Shown: piece after piece, positions 16,576 to 25,253 of the stretch
Position numbering within the stretch: position 1 is the stretch's first letter
Layout: each line of letters starts with the position of its first letter
NCBI RefSeq assembly: GCF_016654015.1
Contig: NZ_JAEPWM010000002.1
Span: 620,001-684,000, forward strand
Reading direction: 5' to 3'
DNA: 64,000 bases
From: Ramlibacter ginsenosidimutans
GTDB lineage: Bacteria; Pseudomonadota; Gammaproteobacteria; Burkholderiales; Burkholderiaceae_C
Position numbers and translations under genes: made by a program
The notes under the pieces: generated by a model
What the model saw: only the letters and a program-made list of their open reading frames with translations
What the model was told of the DNA's origin: nothing
The model's database searches: none

Positions 16576-17195
16576 GGCCCGCGCGCGGCTCGCCGCTGCT
16601 CTGGGCCGTCGCGCTGCTGTGCCTGCTGCTGCTCGCGACACTGGCCGGCCAGGTCCTGCTGCACGGACGCGTGCCGGGCTGGGACGACGCCGTGAGCCTG
16701 CACTACGCGCAGCACCGCGCGCCCGCGCTCACGTCCTTCATGCTGTGGGTTTCACGCCTGCACCAGACCGTGGTCGTGCTGGCGGTGACAGCGGTGCTGG
16801 CGCTGGCCATCGGGCTGCGGTTCTCGCGCAGCGCGGTCCGCCCGCTGCTCATCGTGCCCGCGGGCATGCTGCTGAACGTCGTGCTCAAGAATCTCGTACA
16901 GCGTCCACGCCCGCACTGGGACCATGCGCTGGTGAGCTTGCCGACCTGGAGCTTTCCCAGCGGCCACGCCCTGGCGGCGACCGTGTTCTACGGCACCGTG
17001 TGCGCGCTGGTGTTCGCGCACACGCGGTCGCGCGGATGGCGAGCGTTGGCAGTGCTGCTGGTCGTGGTGATGGTGCCGCTGGTCTGCTTCAGCCGCGTCT
17101 ACCTCGGCGCGCATTATCCCAGCGACGTGGTCGCGGGAGTCGCCGAGGGAACGCTCTGCGTGTTGCTGGGCCTCGGGCTGCTTCGTCAGCGATGA
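16542..17195 (+). CDS. PAP2-family membrane phosphatase
   Basis: A 217-aa integral membrane phosphatase with about five or six helices. The three PAP2 active-site motifs are complete: KNLVQRPRP near residue 125, SFPSGHALA near 145 and SRVYLGAHYPSD near 187. Such enzymes remove phosphate from lipid phosphates or undecaprenyl diphosphate at the membrane. The ATG lies 34 bases inside the thiE end, so it is probably read with the thiamine operon. A link to thiamine phosphates cannot be shown from sequence. Confidence 0.85.
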   Translation: MAASDPATPALRPARGSPLLWAVALLCLLLLATLAGQVLLHGRVPGWDDAVSLHYAQHRAPALTSFMLWVSRLHQTVVVLAVTAVLALAIGLRFSRSAVRPLLIVPAGMLLNVVLKNLVQRPRPHWDHALVSLPTWSFPSGHALAATVFYGTVCALVFAHTRSRGWRALAVLLVVVMVPLVCFSRVYLGAHYPSDVVAGVAEGTLCVLLGLGLLRQR

Positions 17196-17226
17196 CGGGC
17201 TGCATGCTCGACGGAGAAGATCTACC

Positions 17227-17736
17227 ATGGAACCGACGCCTTCATTCATTGTCCGAGCCGCGCAAGCCGCCGACGCCGACGCGATCGCCGGCTTCAACGC
17301 CGCCATGGCCTTCGAGACCGAAAGCAAGCGCCTGCGTGCCGAAGTGCTGGGCGCGGGCGTGCGCCGCCTGCTCGCCGAGCCCGGCCTGGGCTTCTACCGC
17401 GTCGCCGAGGCGCAGGGCGAAGTCATCGCCTGCCTGATGGTGACGACCGAGTGGAGCGACTGGCGCAACGGCCGCTTCTGGTGGATCCAGAGCGTGTACG
17501 TGCAGCCTGCGTGGCGCCGCCGCGGCGTGTTCCGCGCGCTGTACGACGATGTGCGCGAGGCGGCGCTGCGCGAGAGCGACGTGTGCGGCCTGCGCCTGTA
17601 CGTGGAGCACGAGAACACGGTGGCACAGGCCACTTACCGCAGCCTGGGCATGCAGCAGACCGACTACCTGCTGTTCGAGGAGCTCAAGCCCGGCGTCGTG
17701 TTCCTGCAGGACGATCAGGCATCGAGCTCGGGGTAG
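17227..17736 (+). CDS. GNAT-family N-acetyltransferase
   Basis: A 169-aa GNAT protein. The core contains FWWIQSVYVQPAWRRRGVFR, where the QPxWRRRGV segment is the acetyl-CoA pyrophosphate-binding loop (near residue 95), followed by GLRLYVEHENTVAQATYRSLGM, the usual strand-helix end. The acceptor substrate is not evident. It starts 31 bases after the phosphatase gene and its 3' end overlaps the convergent GST gene by 22 bases. Confidence 0.85.
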   Translation: MEPTPSFIVRAAQAADADAIAGFNAAMAFETESKRLRAEVLGAGVRRLLAEPGLGFYRVAEAQGEVIACLMVTTEWSDWRNGRFWWIQSVYVQPAWRRRGVFRALYDDVREAALRESDVCGLRLYVEHENTVAQATYRSLGMQQTDYLLFEELKPGVVFLQDDQASSSG

Positions 17737-18455
17737 CGGCGGAAGATGCCTTGCTCGTTGAAGGGCAGGCGGCGCTCGCTCGCAAGATAGGCCGCGAGCC
17801 GCCGGTTCCCTGGCACGCCGGCATGCAATGCCGCCACGCGCGGCGCCTTGCGCAGCACGCGCTTGGTGGCTTTCGGAAACGCATAGAGCAGCCCGTCCAC
17901 GACCTGGAACAGCGACAGGTCCGCATACGTGAGGCGCGCCCCGACCAGGCGCGGCACCTCGCGCGCGTCGTTGCCCGGATTGCGTTGCAGCACCGTCTCG
18001 CACCAGCCCAGGAACTTCGGCAGGCGCTCGCGGCGAAAGTCTTCGGCGCGCCGCTTCGCCTCCGGTTTCTGGTCTTCGTAATACAGGCCGCCCGCGATCG
18101 GGTGATGCGTGTCGTGGGCCTCCACCACGAGGTCCGCGAGCGTGAGCTGGATCTGGTGCACCCACAGGCGATCCGTTTCGGAGCGGGGTACCAGGCCCAG
18201 TTTCGGCCCGAGGTACAGCAGGATCGCCGCCGTCTGGCCGATCACTTTCCTGCCATCGACGAGGAAAGGGCAGGCGAAGGGCGGCCGCTGCACGGCGTCG
18301 CCCTGCAGGTAACGCATCATCGCCGGCACGCCGGCGCCGGCCTTCGCGTCACCGCGGGCGACATCGACGTAGGCGGCGCCCGCCGTCTCCAGCGCGAGCC
18401 GGACGAATTCGCCGCGGCCCTGGATGCCGGGCCAGTAGTGCAGCTGGTAGGCCAT
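17715..18455 (-). CDS. glutathione S-transferase-like protein
   Basis: A 246-aa GST-fold protein. The N-terminal half has YWPGIQGRGEFVRLALETAG, CPFLVDGRKVIGQTAAILLY and YLGPKLGLVP. The C-terminal half has LVGARLTYADLSLFQVVDGL and FPKATKRVLRKAPRVAALH. This pattern is like the sigma/mu-type GST relatives common in proteobacteria. Substrate unknown. Its 3' end overlaps that of the acetyltransferase gene on the opposite strand. Confidence 0.8.
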   Translation of the reverse strand: MAYQLHYWPGIQGRGEFVRLALETAGAAYVDVARGDAKAGAGVPAMMRYLQGDAVQRPPFACPFLVDGRKVIGQTAAILLYLGPKLGLVPRSETDRLWVHQIQLTLADLVVEAHDTHHPIAGGLYYEDQKPEAKRRAEDFRRERLPKFLGWCETVLQRNPGNDAREVPRLVGARLTYADLSLFQVVDGLLYAFPKATKRVLRKAPRVAALHAGVPGNRRLAAYLASERRLPFNEQGIFRRYPELDA

Positions 18456-18572
18456 GCGGCCATCATAGGACGAGGCTCCTTATTCACGCCGCTGGATAAG
18501 CTCGTGACAAGTCTGTCGTTCGCCTGTCATCGACGCACGCCCAGAATGCGCCAGGCATCAAGGAGGACAGCC

Positions 18573-18770
18573 ATGGACATTCTGAACGCGACCCGGCCGG
18601 CGGCGCGCGTCGTGCGCCTGCAGAGCCATCTGCAAGAGCTGTTGCGCATCACCGCGGCAAATTGGGGGCTCGACCCTCCGGTGGAGGGGCCGTTCCTGCC
18701 GCCCGCGAGGCTCGCGCCGGCCCGCGCTGTCGCCCCGGTGTGGAACCCGCCGCCCTCCCTGCGCGCCTGA
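18573..18770 (+). CDS. small hypothetical protein
   Basis: A 65-aa frame with a strong ribosome site (AAGGAGG, 9 bases before ATG 18573). The sequence has VVRLQSHLQELLRITAANWG, a likely amphipathic helix, then a Pro/Ala-rich tail. It is not a family I recognise. It lies 34 bases before the ThDP-enzyme gene and could be its leader gene. The ribosome site is the main reason to call it. Confidence 0.5.
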   Translation: MDILNATRPAARVVRLQSHLQELLRITAANWGLDPPVEGPFLPPARLAPARAVAPVWNPPPSLRA

Positions 18771-18803
18771 CCCTTACCATGGCGGGTCCACCAGGAGACC
18801 CGC

Positions 18804-20348
18804 ATGAACGGTGCCCGCAGCCTCGTCGAAACCCTGATCGCCTCCGGCGTCGACACCTGCTTCGCGAATCCCGGAACCAGCGAGATGCACTTCGTCGCCG
18901 CGCTGGACCAGAGTGCGGGCATCCGCTGCGTGCTGGGCCTGCAGGAGAACGTGGTGACCGGCATGGCCGACGGCTACTGGCGCATCGCGGGCAAGCCCGC
19001 CTGCACGCTGCTGCACTGCGGTCCCGGCCTGGGCAATGGCGTGACCAACCTGCACAACGCGCGGCGCGCCCGCAGCGGCATCGTCAACATCGTCGGTGAC
19101 CAGGCGACCTATCACCGGCCGTTCGACCCGCCGCTGACCGCCGATACGGAAGGTCTCGCGCGCACGGTGTCGGCCTGGGTGCACGTGAGCACGCAGGCCG
19201 CGCAAGTGGGACGCGACGCCGCCGCCGCCGTGCAGGCGGCACGCACTTATCCCGGGCAGGTCGCGACGCTGGTACTTCCCGCCGATGCGTCCTGGAACGA
19301 AGGCGGCGTCGTTGCCGCCGCCCTGCCGGTGCCCGAACCCGCCCCGCTCGATCCGCACGCGGTGGAGCGGGCCGCGCGCGTGCTGCGCGTGCACGGCGGC
19401 AAGGTCCTGCTGCTGCTGGCGGGCGCGGCCGTGCAGGCCGAAGGGCAGGCGCTCGCGTGGCGCATCGCCAGCGCCACCGGCGCGAAGCTGATGGCCGATT
19501 TCGTCAACCCCAAGCTGGCGCGCGGGCGCGGCCGCCTCCAGTTGGAGCGCGTGCCCTACAAGAGCGAGCTTGCGATCGAGGCGCTCAAGCCCTTCGACCA
19601 CCTCGTGCTGGTGAATGCGAAGGCGCCGGTGGGTTTCTTCGCCTATCCCAACCTGCCTTCGATCCAGTACCGCAGCGACGCGCAAGTGCACGTGCTCTCG
19701 CGCCCCGAGCAGGATGCGGTCGAGGCGTTGCGTGCGCTTGCCGATGCGCTCGACGCACCGGAGGCGGCGCTGCCCGATCCGGGTCCGCGCCCGCAGGCCG
19801 CGAGCGGCGAGCCCACGTCGGACAAGCTCGCGCAGACCGTGGCGGCGCTGATGCCGGAGCACGCGATCGTCTCGGATGAGAGCGTCTCTTACGGGCGCGG
19901 CTTCTACAAGGCCTCGCACGCGGCGCCGCCGCACGACTGGCTGCATCTCGCCGGCGGGGCGATCGGCGACGGCATGCCGGTGGCCACCGGCGCGGCCATC
20001 GCGGCGGGCGGGCAGCGTCGCGTGATCAGCCTGCAAGCCGACGGCTCCGCCATGTACACGCTGCAGTCGCTGTGGACGCAGGCGCGCGAGCGGCTGCCGG
20101 TCACGACCATCGTGTTGAACAACCGCAGCTACAAGATCCTGCTCGGTGAGTACCAAGGTGTCGGTGCCACGCCCGGCCCCACCGCGCACCGCATGCTGGA
20201 CCTCGCGGACCCCGACCTGGACTGGGTGCGCCTGGCGCAAGGCACGGGCGTGGATGCGGCACGAGCGACCAGCATGGACCAGTGCGCGGACCTGATGCGC
20301 GCGAGCTTCGTGCGCAGCGGCCCCTTCCTGATCGAGCTGATGGTGTGA
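18804..20348 (+). CDS. thiamine-diphosphate-dependent enzyme, acetolactate synthase-like
   Basis: A 514-aa three-domain ThDP enzyme related to acetolactate synthase large subunits and benzoylformate decarboxylase. The N-terminal Pyr domain contains GVDTCFANPGTSEMHFV and catalytic Glu48 in GLQENVVTGMADGY. The C-terminal PP domain holds LQADGSAMYTLQSLW and TIVLNNRSYKILLGEY, the Mg-ThDP site GDG-N(26)-NN variant with Ala-Asp-Gly. The reaction cannot be fixed; a 2-oxoacid decarboxylase or carboligase is expected. A TctC gene follows on the same strand. Confidence 0.82.
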   Translation: MNGARSLVETLIASGVDTCFANPGTSEMHFVAALDQSAGIRCVLGLQENVVTGMADGYWRIAGKPACTLLHCGPGLGNGVTNLHNARRARSGIVNIVGDQATYHRPFDPPLTADTEGLARTVSAWVHVSTQAAQVGRDAAAAVQAARTYPGQVATLVLPADASWNEGGVVAAALPVPEPAPLDPHAVERAARVLRVHGGKVLLLLAGAAVQAEGQALAWRIASATGAKLMADFVNPKLARGRGRLQLERVPYKSELAIEALKPFDHLVLVNAKAPVGFFAYPNLPSIQYRSDAQVHVLSRPEQDAVEALRALADALDAPEAALPDPGPRPQAASGEPTSDKLAQTVAALMPEHAIVSDESVSYGRGFYKASHAAPPHDWLHLAGGAIGDGMPVATGAAIAAGGQRRVISLQADGSAMYTLQSLWTQARERLPVTTIVLNNRSYKILLGEYQGVGATPGPTAHRMLDLADPDLDWVRLAQGTGVDAARATSMDQCADLMRASFVRSGPFLIELMV

Positions 20349-20432
20349 GGGTCTGCACGGAGGACGTCAACCCGGATTGACGCCCCGGCCGCCCGCTCGC
20401 TAGTCTCCTGCGGCTTGTGACAAGGAGACACG

Positions 20433-21407
20433 ATGCGCCTGCTGTACCGAATCGTCCCCGTGCTGGCCCTGCTGGCCAGCGCCATCGCGCCGCTGGCGGC
20501 CGCGGCCGCCGATGACTATCCGAGCAAGCCGATCAAGTGGGTCGTCGCCTATCCGCCCGGCGGCTCGACCGACCTGGTGGCGCGCCTCATGGGCCAGTAC
20601 CTGTCGACCAAGCTGGGCCAGCAGGTCCTCATCGAGAACCGCGCCGGTGGCGGCAACAACATCGGCACCGAGTACGCGGCGAAGTCGCCGCCCGACGGCT
20701 ACACGCTGTTCCTGGTGAATCCCGCCAACGCGATCAACGCCACGCTGTACCCGAAGTTGAACTTCAACTTCCTGGAAGACATGCAGCCGGTGGCCGGCAT
20801 CATCCGGGTGCCCAACGTCATGACCGTGACGAAGAACTTCCCGGCGAAGAACATCCAGGAGTTCATCGACTACGCGAAGAAGAACCCCGGCAAGATCAAC
20901 ATGGCCTCGTCCGGCGCGGGCACCTCGGTGCACCTGTCCGGCGAGCTGTTCAAGTACATGACCGGGATCGACATGAAGCACGTGCCCTACAAGGGCGCGG
21001 GCCCGGCGATCAACGACCTGATCGGCGGGCAGGTGGACGTGCTGTTCGACAACATGCCTTCCATCATCGGGCACATCCGCGGCGGCGCCGTGCGCGCCCT
21101 GGGCGTGACCAGCGCTCAGCGCTCGCCCGCGCTGCCCGACGTGCCCAGCGTCGCCGAGGTCGTGCCGGGCTACGAGGCGAGCGCCTGGTTCGGCATGTCG
21201 GTGCCCAAGGGCACGCCGCGTCCCATCGTCGAGCGGCTCAATCGCGAGGTGAACGCGGCGCTGGCCGATCCGGCGATGAAGGCGAAGCTGGCCGAACTCG
21301 GTGGCGTGCCCATCCCCGGCACCCCGGAAGATTTCTGGAAGCTGCACCGCATGGAAACGGAGAAGTGGGCGAAGATCGTCCAGTTCTCCGGCGCGCGCGT
21401 CGAGTAG
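20433..21407 (+). CDS. Bug/TctC-family tripartite carboxylate-binding protein
   Basis: A 324-aa periplasmic solute receptor. The signal peptide spans residues 1-25 (VLALLASAIAPLAAAAADDY). The mature protein has the Bug hallmarks YPSKPIKWVVAYPPGGSTD, VLIENRAGGGNNIGTEYAAK, SPPDGYTL, HVPYKGAGPAINDLIGGQVD and VPSVAEVVPGYEAS. Bug proteins bind carboxylates and related small molecules; most lack a known partner, and no tctAB is seen. RBS AAGGAG precedes the ATG. It may supply the substrate of the upstream ThDP enzyme, by position only. Confidence 0.9.
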   Translation: MRLLYRIVPVLALLASAIAPLAAAAADDYPSKPIKWVVAYPPGGSTDLVARLMGQYLSTKLGQQVLIENRAGGGNNIGTEYAAKSPPDGYTLFLVNPANAINATLYPKLNFNFLEDMQPVAGIIRVPNVMTVTKNFPAKNIQEFIDYAKKNPGKINMASSGAGTSVHLSGELFKYMTGIDMKHVPYKGAGPAINDLIGGQVDVLFDNMPSIIGHIRGGAVRALGVTSAQRSPALPDVPSVAEVVPGYEASAWFGMSVPKGTPRPIVERLNREVNAALADPAMKAKLAELGGVPIPGTPEDFWKLHRMETEKWAKIVQFSGARVE

Positions 21408-21414
21408 GCACGCG

Positions 21415-22473
21415 TCAGCCGCCGCGGTGGAACAGGGACTCGACGTTGGCGCGGCCCTGCGGACTGGCCATCAGCACGAGCACCGTGCCGGGCTGCACGA
21501 GGTGCTCGTCCGCCGGGTTGAACACCCAGCGTCCCTGTTCCTGCGTCGCCACCAGGATGTAGTCGCGCGACCGGGGCAGCAGCGCGCCTATGGGAGTGGG
21601 CGCGTGGTCGCCGGGCACGACGACCTCCTCCACGCGCAGGCCTTCGTCGCTGCGCAGCATCTGGTCCATGAAGTTCACCACGTGCGGCCGCAGCATGGCC
21701 GAAGCGATGCGCATGCCGCCGGTGAAGTCCGGCGAGACGATCTCGTCGGCCCCCGCGCGCCGCGCCTTGTCGGCATTGCGCACGTCGTGCAGGCGCACCA
21801 CCACGCGCGAGCGCGCGTTGAGCAGCTTCACCGAGAGCGCGATCATCAGGTTGTGACTGTCGTCGCCGGTCACGGCGAACACGCCGGCGGCCTGGAACAC
21901 GCCCGCGCGCTTGAGCGCCTCGTCGTCGGCGGCATCCGCCTGCAGGTGCAGTGTCTCGGGATGCAGGTCGTTCCAGCGCTGCAGCACTTCGGCCTCGCGC
22001 TCGATCACCACGAAGCGCCGGTGTGTCTTCAGCAGCTCGCGCGCGACGTTCGCGCCGACCCGGCCGATGCCGCACACGATGTAATGCCCCTGCAGGTGGG
22101 CGATCTGGCGTTCCATGCGGCGTCTCCTGAGGGCGGCGTTGAAATCGGACTCGATCAGCAGCGCCACGAAGGTCGAGAACAGGTAGCTGAAAGTGGCGAT
22201 GCCCACCACCGCGATGAACACGGTGAAGAGGCGGCCGCCGGGGTGTCCCGCCAGGTCGATCACCTCGCCGTAGCCGATCGTGGCCACGGTGATGAAGGTC
22301 ATGTAGAAGCTGTCGATCCAGGTTGCTGCGGGCCGGCCGATCCAGTGGTAGCCGATGGTGCCCAGCACGTGCACCAGTACCAGCAGCGCGGCGCCGTACA
22401 GCAGCCCGCCGACATGGCGGCTGCGGGTGAGCTTGGGCGAGAGCGGCACGGGGGCTTCCGGATTCGGCCGCAT
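21415..22473 (-). CDS. two-helix potassium channel with RCK (TrkA-N/C) domains
   Basis: A 352-aa Kch/MthK-type channel. Helix 1 (about 18-40, LLYGAALLVLVHVLG), pore loop with selectivity filter FITVATIGYGEVIDL, helix 2 (about 82-105, LFTVFIAVVGIATFSYLFS), then RCK-N with HYIVCGIGRVGANVARELL and RCK-C ending VQPGTVLVLMASP. It should be an inner-membrane K+ channel gated by a cytosolic ligand. Start at 22473 chosen because the upstream 26 residues are Arg-rich and unconserved-looking. Its stop is seven bases from the convergent TctC gene. Confidence 0.88.
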   Translation of the reverse strand: MRPNPEAPVPLSPKLTRSRHVGGLLYGAALLVLVHVLGTIGYHWIGRPAATWIDSFYMTFITVATIGYGEVIDLAGHPGGRLFTVFIAVVGIATFSYLFSTFVALLIESDFNAALRRRRMERQIAHLQGHYIVCGIGRVGANVARELLKTHRRFVVIEREAEVLQRWNDLHPETLHLQADAADDEALKRAGVFQAAGVFAVTGDDSHNLMIALSVKLLNARSRVVVRLHDVRNADKARRAGADEIVSPDFTGGMRIASAMLRPHVVNFMDQMLRSDEGLRVEEVVVPGDHAPTPIGALLPRSRDYILVATQEQGRWVFNPADEHLVQPGTVLVLMASPQGRANVESLFHRGG

Positions 22474-22576
22474 TCTGCCGCGTTGCCGAGCTGCCCGATT
22501 GATCTGGCGCAGCCCGGGCGCGTCGCGCTGCAAGGGCCCCGCCCGTGCCAAGCGGGCGGCCGCGCTCAGACGCCGA

Positions 22577-22765
22577 TCAGAACCGGAACCAGTGGTCTGC
22601 GCGCGGGGGCGCGTCGCCGTAGGCTTCCTTGGCGCGCCGGATCCGTTCGAGGTCCTTCAGCAAGGTCTCCAGCGCCGACTGTGCGCCCACGCCGCTGCGC
22701 CCGCGCGGGACGCGGTATTCCGGCGGCTTGACCTCCGGATCGAGAGTGCGAACGGCCTCGTTCAT
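22577..22765 (-). CDS. small hypothetical protein
   Basis: A 62-aa frame: a Pro-rich start, then ALETLLKDLERIRRAKEAYG (a likely helix) and the end PRADHWFRF. No family recognised and no convincing ribosome site. It is preferred over the overlapping minus-strand frame at 22566-22793 because its composition is less arginine-rich. It lies between the K+ channel and tRNA-Ser. Confidence 0.4.
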   Translation of the reverse strand: MNEAVRTLDPEVKPPEYRVPRGRSGVGAQSALETLLKDLERIRRAKEAYGDAPPRADHWFRF

Positions 22766-22873
22766 GGTACAGGCCGAATGGTACCGGGCGCATCCCCGGT
22801 GCGCCAGCCTCGGGTCAGAGAGTCTTAAGAGCTGGTCGCGCTGCGCGGGACGGCCCGTAGAATGGCCGGGCCC

Positions 22874-22963
22874 GGAGACTTGGGGGAGTGGTTTAACCCA
22901 GCGGTCTTGAAAACCGCCGGCGCTGCGAGGCGCCCGTGAGTTCGAATCTCACAGTCTCCGCCA
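22874..22963 (+). tRNA. tRNA-Ser (anticodon UGA)
   Basis: A 90-base class II tRNA. The acceptor GGAGACT (22874-22880) pairs with AGTCTCC (22953-22959), then G and an encoded CCA. The anticodon stem GCGGT/ACCGC encloses the loop CTTGAAA, giving anticodon TGA. A long variable arm (CCGGCGCTGCGAGGCGCC region) and the T loop TTCGAATC complete the serine pattern. It stands alone with no other tRNA nearby. Confidence 0.95.
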
Positions 22964-23112
22964 GCGCCGTGGCGCGCACGCGCCGCATCCGCGCAAAGTC
23001 GGAACTCTCCTACACACGCTCCCGCAGTCGTGCGACAGAATCGCGCCGTTTTGCGCGTTCATTGCGGCGGTCCGCCCGCAGTGGAGCAGGTGGAAGCGGA
23101 TCCGGAGGCGAG

Positions 23113-23502
23113 ATGGCAGTACGTGTGTTCATCGTCGAAGACACCAGGCCGATGCAGGCGCTCCTGCGCGACCTGCTCGAGTCGGTCGGCGGCTTCGACG
23201 TGGTCGGAGTGGCCACGAACGAAACCAGTGCGACCGACTGGCTGCTGCGCCATCGCGGCGGCTGGGATCTCGCCATCGTGGACCTGCTGCTCGGCGAAGG
23301 CTCCGGCTTCACTCTCATCACCCGCTGCAACAAGGAACCTGGCGGCGCCGTGCTGGTGTTCAGCGACTTCGTCACGCCCGTGGTGCGCCAGCGCTGCATC
23401 CGGCTCGGCGCCGACGGCGTGATCTCGAAGGCGCAGTTCGGCGAACTTCGTTCGTACCTGCAGGCCTTCCCGGGCCGCACCACCCAGCGCGAAATCGCCT
23501 GA
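23113..23502 (+). CDS. single-domain response regulator
   Basis: A 129-aa receiver-only protein (CheY-like). The acidic pocket is in VFIVEDTRP, the phosphoacceptor Asp is in LAIVDLLLGEGSG (about residue 54), and the conserved Lys is in GADGVISKAQF (about 106). No output domain. It probably relays phosphate in a pathway whose kinase is elsewhere. RBS GGAGGCGAG precedes ATG 23113. A short GAAA-loop hairpin (AGCGC-GAAA-GCGCT) follows its stop and may be a weak terminator between the convergent genes. Confidence 0.85.
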   Translation: MAVRVFIVEDTRPMQALLRDLLESVGGFDVVGVATNETSATDWLLRHRGGWDLAIVDLLLGEGSGFTLITRCNKEPGGAVLVFSDFVTPVVRQRCIRLGADGVISKAQFGELRSYLQAFPGRTTQREIA

Positions 23503-23527
23503 CACTGCGAGCGCGAAAGCGCTTGGT

Positions 23528-23758
23528 TCAGCGCGATGGATCCGACGCCGGCGGGGAACGCGTCGGCTGCGCGTGCGCGCCGGCTGCGCCCGTGCGCAAG
23601 CGTCGCAGCGACGCGGTCTCGAACGTCCCCTGGTGCAGTCTTCCATCGGTCATCCACGCGCAGTAGACGAGGTTCTGCGACCGGGCCTGAACCGTCATGG
23701 CGGGTCCGCCCGCGGCGAGTTCCACCACGTCGCCGACCTGGATGCCGTCCTCGTTCAT
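23528..23758 (-). CDS. DUF2158/YodC-like small protein
   Basis: A 76-aa protein. IQVGDVVELAAGGPAMTVQ near the start matches the YodC/DUF2158 pattern (VGDVV.L.SGGP.MTV), followed by LVYCAWMTDGRLHQGTF, where the family usually has CxWF. Function unknown in the family. The C-terminal 20 residues are Ala/Pro/Arg-rich and variable. Start uncertain: ATG at 23758 or 23773. Confidence 0.7.
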   Translation of the reverse strand: MNEDGIQVGDVVELAAGGPAMTVQARSQNLVYCAWMTDGRLHQGTFETASLRRLRTGAAGAHAQPTRSPPASDPSR

Positions 23759-23930
23759 GACCGCGATTATCATCCGATGTGCATGGCCGAGCAGAGGGTG
23801 TGTGCATATTCACGCGAACGCGCAGACGCACGGCCACGTGCTCCGCCGTCCCATGCAGGCATGGGGTCTTGTCCTACAGATGCGCGACCGTAGCGCCCGC
23901 AAAGATGTCGGCAGTACAGGGATTCCGGTG

Positions 23931-24131
23931 ATGTCACAACAGCCAGACCAGCGGGAGGCCGAGGACGGGAACGCGTCCTCTACCACCGCTCAGCCACAGC
24001 AGCAGCAAACGCAGGCCGGGCCCGAAGGGCATGGCGGCCAGGGCTCGGACAGCGCCATGAAGCAGATGCGCGCCTGGGAGCAAAGGCGTGCCCACAACTC
24101 CGGCGGCAAGCATCGCCAGGGCCCCGACTGA
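23931..24131 (+). CDS. small hydrophilic hypothetical protein
   Basis: A 66-aa Gln/Gly-rich protein (PQQQQTQAGPEGHGG) with a basic end (AWEQRRAHNSGGKHRQGPD). No membrane segment or known domain; it looks intrinsically disordered, like small stress-related proteins of soil bacteria. The start at 23931 has GGTG upstream but no strong ribosome site. Not recognised. Confidence 0.5.
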   Translation: MSQQPDQREAEDGNASSTTAQPQQQQTQAGPEGHGGQGSDSAMKQMRAWEQRRAHNSGGKHRQGPD

Positions 24132-24169
24132 GGTCCCTCCGCGCTCAGGCGAACCGGCGCAGGTCCGTT

Positions 24170-24520
24170 TCAGTCATGGTGCTCCGCTTCGGATGGCCAC
24201 AACTGCATGGCTGCGCGCCGGATGAACGAGGGATCCTCGTCGTCCTGCGGCGCCGCCTCGGGCGCGGCGAACAGCATGTCGCAGCCGAGCATGTCGGCAT
24301 CGCCGCCGAGCAGGTGTTCGTGCCAGCCGTGGCTGCGCAAGTACTCGGCGAAGAATTTCACCTGCCGGTACCCGTGCAGGACGCCACGCGCGAACAGCTC
24401 GCCCGCGCAGGAAAGGCCGATGAGCAAGTCTGCGCGGCCGCTCGCCGGCAATCGCTGCGCCATGTCGAACAGCTGCGCGATGCCCCGGAAGGCCGCTGGC
24501 GGGTCCTTGAGCATTTCCAT
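24170..24520 (-). CDS. hypothetical protein
   Basis: A 116-aa soluble protein I do not recognise. It is mostly helical by composition, with ADLLIGLSCAGELFARGVLHG and QVKFFAEYLRSHGWHEHLL and an acidic end PQDDEDPSFIRRAAMQLWPS. It lies 58 bases downstream of the ureG stop, on the same strand. No sequence feature ties it to nickel or urease. Confidence 0.55.
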   Translation of the reverse strand: MEMLKDPPAAFRGIAQLFDMAQRLPASGRADLLIGLSCAGELFARGVLHGYRQVKFFAEYLRSHGWHEHLLGGDADMLGCDMLFAAPEAAPQDDEDPSFIRRAAMQLWPSEAEHHD

Positions 24521-24578
24521 GGGCGTGGAAACTAAAGCGTGCGACGCTGAGGTGTTGTAGGACGGCGCCTCGTGGGCC

Positions 24579-25253
24579 TTAGGGACTTGCCTGCCGCGCG
24601 CTTCCGGCGGACTGCAGCATGCCGCGCTCCTCGATGAAGCGCACCACCTCCTGCAGGCCGTCGCGCGTCTTCAGGTTGGTCAGCACGAAGGGCTTGTCCT
24701 TGCGCATGCGTTTCGTGTCCGTCTGCATCACGCCGAGGTCGGCGCCCACGTAGGGCGCGAGGTCGGTCTTGTTGATGACGAACAGGTCGCTCTTGGTGAT
24801 GCCGGGGCCGCCCTTGCGCGGGATCTTCTCGCCGGCCGCGACGTCGATCACGTAGATGGTGAGGTCGGACAGCTCGGGGCTGAAGGTCGCGGCCAGGTTG
24901 TCGCCGCCGGACTCGACGAACACGATGTCGGCGTCGGGAAAGGACTCGAGCATGCGGTCGATCGCTTCCAGGTTGATCGACGCGTCCTCGCGGATCGCGG
25001 TGTGCGGACAGCCGCCGGTCTCCACGCCCATGATGCGCTCGGCCGGCAGCGCTCCGCTGACCGTGAGCAGGCGCTGGTCCTCCTTGGTGTAGATGTCGTT
25101 GGTGATCGCGACCAGGTCGTAGCGGTCGCGCATCGCCTTGCAGAGCATCTCGAGCAAGGTGGTCTTGCCGGAGCCGACCGGCCCGCCTATGCCCACGCGC
25201 AGCGGGGGCAGCTTCCGGGTCCGGTGGGGAATGTGGTGCAGCAGGGTGCTCAT
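24579..25253 (-). CDS. ureG: urease accessory GTPase UreG
   Basis: UreG, 224 aa, hydrolyses GTP to drive nickel delivery into urease with UreE, UreF and UreD. The P-loop [17 protein letters not shown] starts near residue 22. The metal-binding and switch region reads [17 protein letters not shown] (Cys-Pro-His motif), then [19 protein letters not shown] and the base-recognition [16 protein letters not shown]. The start overlaps the ureF stop by four bases. Last gene of the ureABCEFG run. Confidence 0.95.
   Translation of the reverse strand: MSTLLHHIPHRTRKLPPLRVGIGGPVGSGKTTLLEMLCKAMRDRYDLVAITNDIYTKEDQRLLTVSGALPAERIMGVETGGCPHTAIREDASINLEAIDRMLESFPDADIVFVESGGDNLAATFSPELSDLTIYVIDVAAGEKIPRKGGPGITKSDLFVINKTDLAPYVGADLGVMQTDTKRMRKDKPFVLTNLKTRDGLQEVVRFIEERGMLQSAGSARQASP

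Noticed and set aside
20366..20385. CGTCAA-loop-TTGACG hairpin as a terminator after the ThDP enzyme
   Set aside because: Stem is only six pairs and there is no T-run; could equally be part of the promoter of the TctC gene.
22566..22793. 75-residue minus-strand frame overlapping the 62-residue small gene
   Set aside because: Very Arg-rich composition typical of an out-of-frame translation; the other frame looks more protein-like.
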